6,660 nucleotides of DNA from an uncultured Campylobacteraceae bacterium (lineage in GTDB: Bacteria; Campylobacterota; Campylobacteria; Campylobacterales; Arcobacteraceae), in assembly GCA_913057765.1 (NCBI GenBank), contig CAJXPH010000151.1:1-6660 (forward strand). The letters run 5' to 3'. The translations under genes were made by a program, and so were the position numbers. The notes beneath the pieces are model-generated. The model searched no databases, was not told where the DNA came from, and worked only from the letters and a program-made list of their open reading frames with translations. Positions 5,593 to 6,660 of the stretch are shown here, one piece after another; the first letter of the stretch is position 1, and each line of letters opens with the position of its first letter.

Positions 5593-5598
5593 ATTATA
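5593..5598 (-). promoter_or_regulatory. Likely -10 box of the Rof-like gene
   Basis: A perfect minus-strand TATAAT preceded by a run of T residues, the pattern described for Campylobacter sigma-70 promoters that lack a -35 box. Transcription would start near 5586, giving a leader of about 23 bases. Confidence 0.45.
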
Positions 5599-5708
5599 AC
5601 TAAAAAATAGTATGAGCTGCTAGTTTTACCTTAATTATTATTTCTTTCACACTCAAAACTCACTTGAATTTGTTAATCTTTTATTCTTAAATATAAAGGA
5701 ATATTATT

Positions 5709-6254
5709 ATGAATAATAATTTGGAAGTTCAAAAGAAAATAGTCTCAAAATATATATATGCAAAAGATAATAATAAACCACATATGATGAAAGACATATT
5801 CACTAAAAATGCAATACTTAATATGGAATTAGAGACAAAAAATATTTCTTTTCCTTCTGAATCAATGGGGTTAGATTCTATTACAAATGTATTGGTAAAA
5901 GAATTTAATAAATCTTATGAAAATGTTTATTCTTTTTGTTTTTTAGATTCTATAAAAGGTGATAATGAAAAATTGGTATGTAAATGGCTAGTCATAATGT
6001 CTTCAAAAGAAAATGACACTCTTCGTATTGGATATGGTACTTATAAATGGTCTTTTGACAAAGATAAAAACTTTTTGATTAAACAATTAGTTATAAGTAT
6101 TGAAGAAATGGTTATTTTAGAAGAAAAGTTTATTTATGAAATGATGAATTGGATAGGTTCAATTCCCTATCCTTGGTGTAATACAAAAAATGTATTACAA
6201 AATATGCCAAGTTTAGAATTATTGAAACCTATTAAAAATATTAATAAAAAATAA
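5709..6254 (+). CDS. SnoaL/NTF2-like domain protein, function unknown
   Basis: A protein of 181 residues from ATG 5709, with AAAGGA ending 8 bases upstream. The N-terminal 140 residues follow the pattern of NTF2-like (SnoaL-type) cone-shaped domains. There is an opening helix with YIYAKDNNKPHMMKDIF (15-31), then NAILNMEL (34-41), a helix covering GLDSITNVLVKEFNKSY (54-70), and strands with ENVYSFCFL (71-79), KLVCKWLVIMSS (88-99), TLRIGYGTYKWSF (104-116) and FLIKQLVISIEEM (122-134). The hydrophobic cavity of this fold can hold an enzyme active site or just a ligand, so no reaction can be assigned. The C-terminal 40 residues hold WIGSIPYPWC (148-157) and a lysine-rich end. There is no signal peptide, so it is probably cytoplasmic. 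It is a single-gene unit, divergent from the Rof-like gene and convergent with slyD, separated from slyD by 9 bases. The family call is by eye. Confidence 0.8.
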   Translation: MNNNLEVQKKIVSKYIYAKDNNKPHMMKDIFTKNAILNMELETKNISFPSESMGLDSITNVLVKEFNKSYENVYSFCFLDSIKGDNEKLVCKWLVIMSSKENDTLRIGYGTYKWSFDKDKNFLIKQLVISIEEMVILEEKFIYEMMNWIGSIPYPWCNTKNVLQNMPSLELLKPIKNINKK

Positions 6255-6265
6255 AATATTTATTT
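6249..6265. terminator. Weak AT-only inverted repeat between convergent genes
   Basis: AAATAAA and TTTATTT form perfect 7-bp arms around ATA, covering the stop codon of the NTF2-like gene and most of that of slyD. With no G-C pair it would be a feeble hairpin; a bidirectional terminator is only a possibility. Confidence 0.22.
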
Positions 6266-6613
6266 AGACAATCTTTTGAATAACAACAGTAAAGTCCAAA
6301 TCACATCCAGCTAAGGGATGATTATAATCGATTGTTACATTTTCTTCAGTAACCTCGGTAACCGTTGCTTTAAATATTTCTCCATCTTCTCCATCTGCTT
6401 CAAGAACCATTCCAATCTCTAAATTGATTCCTTCAAAATCAGAGATAGGTAATGTTTCTGCTAACTCTTCATTATATGCACCATATGCTTCCTCAGAAGG
6501 AACTTTAATATCTTTTGTTTCACTTTCCTTCATATCTTCAATTCTAGATTCTAGTCCAGGGATTATTTCTCCTGAACCATATGTAAATTCAATTGGTTCT
6601 GCATCTATATTAC
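6264..6613 (-). CDS. slyD: FKBP-type peptidyl-prolyl isomerase SlyD, N-terminus missing at contig end
   Basis: The frame runs from TAA 6266-6264 back through an internal ATG at 6533 and stays open to the genomic end at 6613, so the internal ATG is not the true start. The visible 115 residues begin NIDAEPIEFTYGSGEIIPGLE, the usual SlyD/FKBP active-site stretch, then AYGAYNEEL (about 42-50), the insert-in-flap chaperone domain with GMVLEADGEDGEIF, and the hallmark NHPLAG (97-102) near the C-terminus. Roughly 20-25 N-terminal residues are expected to be missing. SlyD is a cytoplasmic prolyl isomerase and folding chaperone; some members, as in E. coli, also deliver nickel through a His/Cys-rich tail. 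Here the protein stops at VVIQKIV with no such tail, so only isomerase and chaperone functions are supported. The break is caused by the library adapter, not by a mutation. Confidence 0.93.
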
Positions 6614-6660
6614 CTGTCTCTTATACACATCTCCGAGCCCACGAGACCAGAGAGGATCTC
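6614..6660 (+). other. Illumina Nextera P7-side adapter, index and Tn5 mosaic end (artefact)
   Basis: Bases 6614-6632 are the reverse-complement Tn5 mosaic end (CTGTCTCTTATACACATCT), 6633-6647 the Nextera Read 2 tail (CCGAGCCCACGAGAC), 6648-6655 an index (CAGAGAGG) and 6656-6660 the start of the P7 oligo (ATCTC). From memory the index equals the i7 index sold as N708. This is synthetic sequence and truncates slyD. Confidence 0.98.

Noticed and set aside
5664..5692. TTGAAT and TTAAAT as promoter of the NTF2-like gene
   Set aside because: Transcription would start inside the AAAGGA ribosome site, and both boxes match consensus poorly. The true promoter was not identified.
6264..6533. Complete 89-residue protein starting at the ATG at 6533
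   Set aside because: The frame continues upstream with a clear FKBP active-site sequence up to the adapter, so the ATG is internal to slyD.
50..6613. A defence island, toxin-antitoxin pair, CRISPR array or other multi-gene system
   Set aside because: The genes alternate in direction, most have their own signals, and they belong to unrelated families. No repeats, paired small genes or defence-type domains were found; the nuclease and helicase genes are ordinary chromosomal types.

Overview
The window looks like a piece of ordinary bacterial chromosome from a very AT-rich member of the Campylobacterota, most plausibly the Arcobacter group. This placement is inferred from low G+C (roughly 22-30% in most genes), A/T-ending codons, TATAAT-type -10 boxes mostly without good -35 boxes, and the style of the proteins. 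No rRNA, tRNA, CRISPR array, transposase or phage gene is visible. The first 49 and last 47 bases are not biological: they are Illumina Nextera (Tn5) adapter sequence with indices, so the real genomic insert is about 50-6613 and the last gene is cut by the library adapter.

Layout. (1) 82-339 (+): small GIY-YIG endonuclease-family protein. (2) 485-1237 (+): DEDDy 3'-5' exonuclease of the RNase D/WRN type, whose true start may lie upstream at a non-canonical ATC codon at 443. It ends at a hairpin plus T8 terminator. (3) 1282-1917 (-): CatB-type xenobiotic/chloramphenicol O-acetyltransferase, convergent with the exonuclease and somewhat richer in G+C than its neighbours. (4) 2012-4525 (+): complete ATP-dependent helicase HrpB, divergent from catB and probably made from a leaderless mRNA. 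(5) 4595-4720 (+): 41-residue single-pass membrane microprotein. (6) 4866-5321 (+): small cupin protein preceded by a perfect 16-bp palindrome at its predicted transcription start, a likely repressor operator. (7) 5330-5563 (-): 77-residue protein resembling the Rho-binding antiterminator Rof. (8) 5709-6254 (+): SnoaL/NTF2-like protein. (9) 6264-6613 (-): most of SlyD (FKBP-type prolyl isomerase/chaperone), missing its N-terminus at the adapter junction.

The genes do not form one pathway. They are short, mostly single-gene transcription units in alternating orientation. The helicase, exonuclease, GIY-YIG nuclease and possible Rof protein all concern nucleic acids, but nothing in the layout ties them into one system. 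I do not see a convincing new multi-gene system. The best leads are local: the operator palindrome before the cupin gene, the possible ATC start, the leaderless hrpB start, the unlisted membrane microprotein, and catB as a possible acquired or intrinsic resistance gene.
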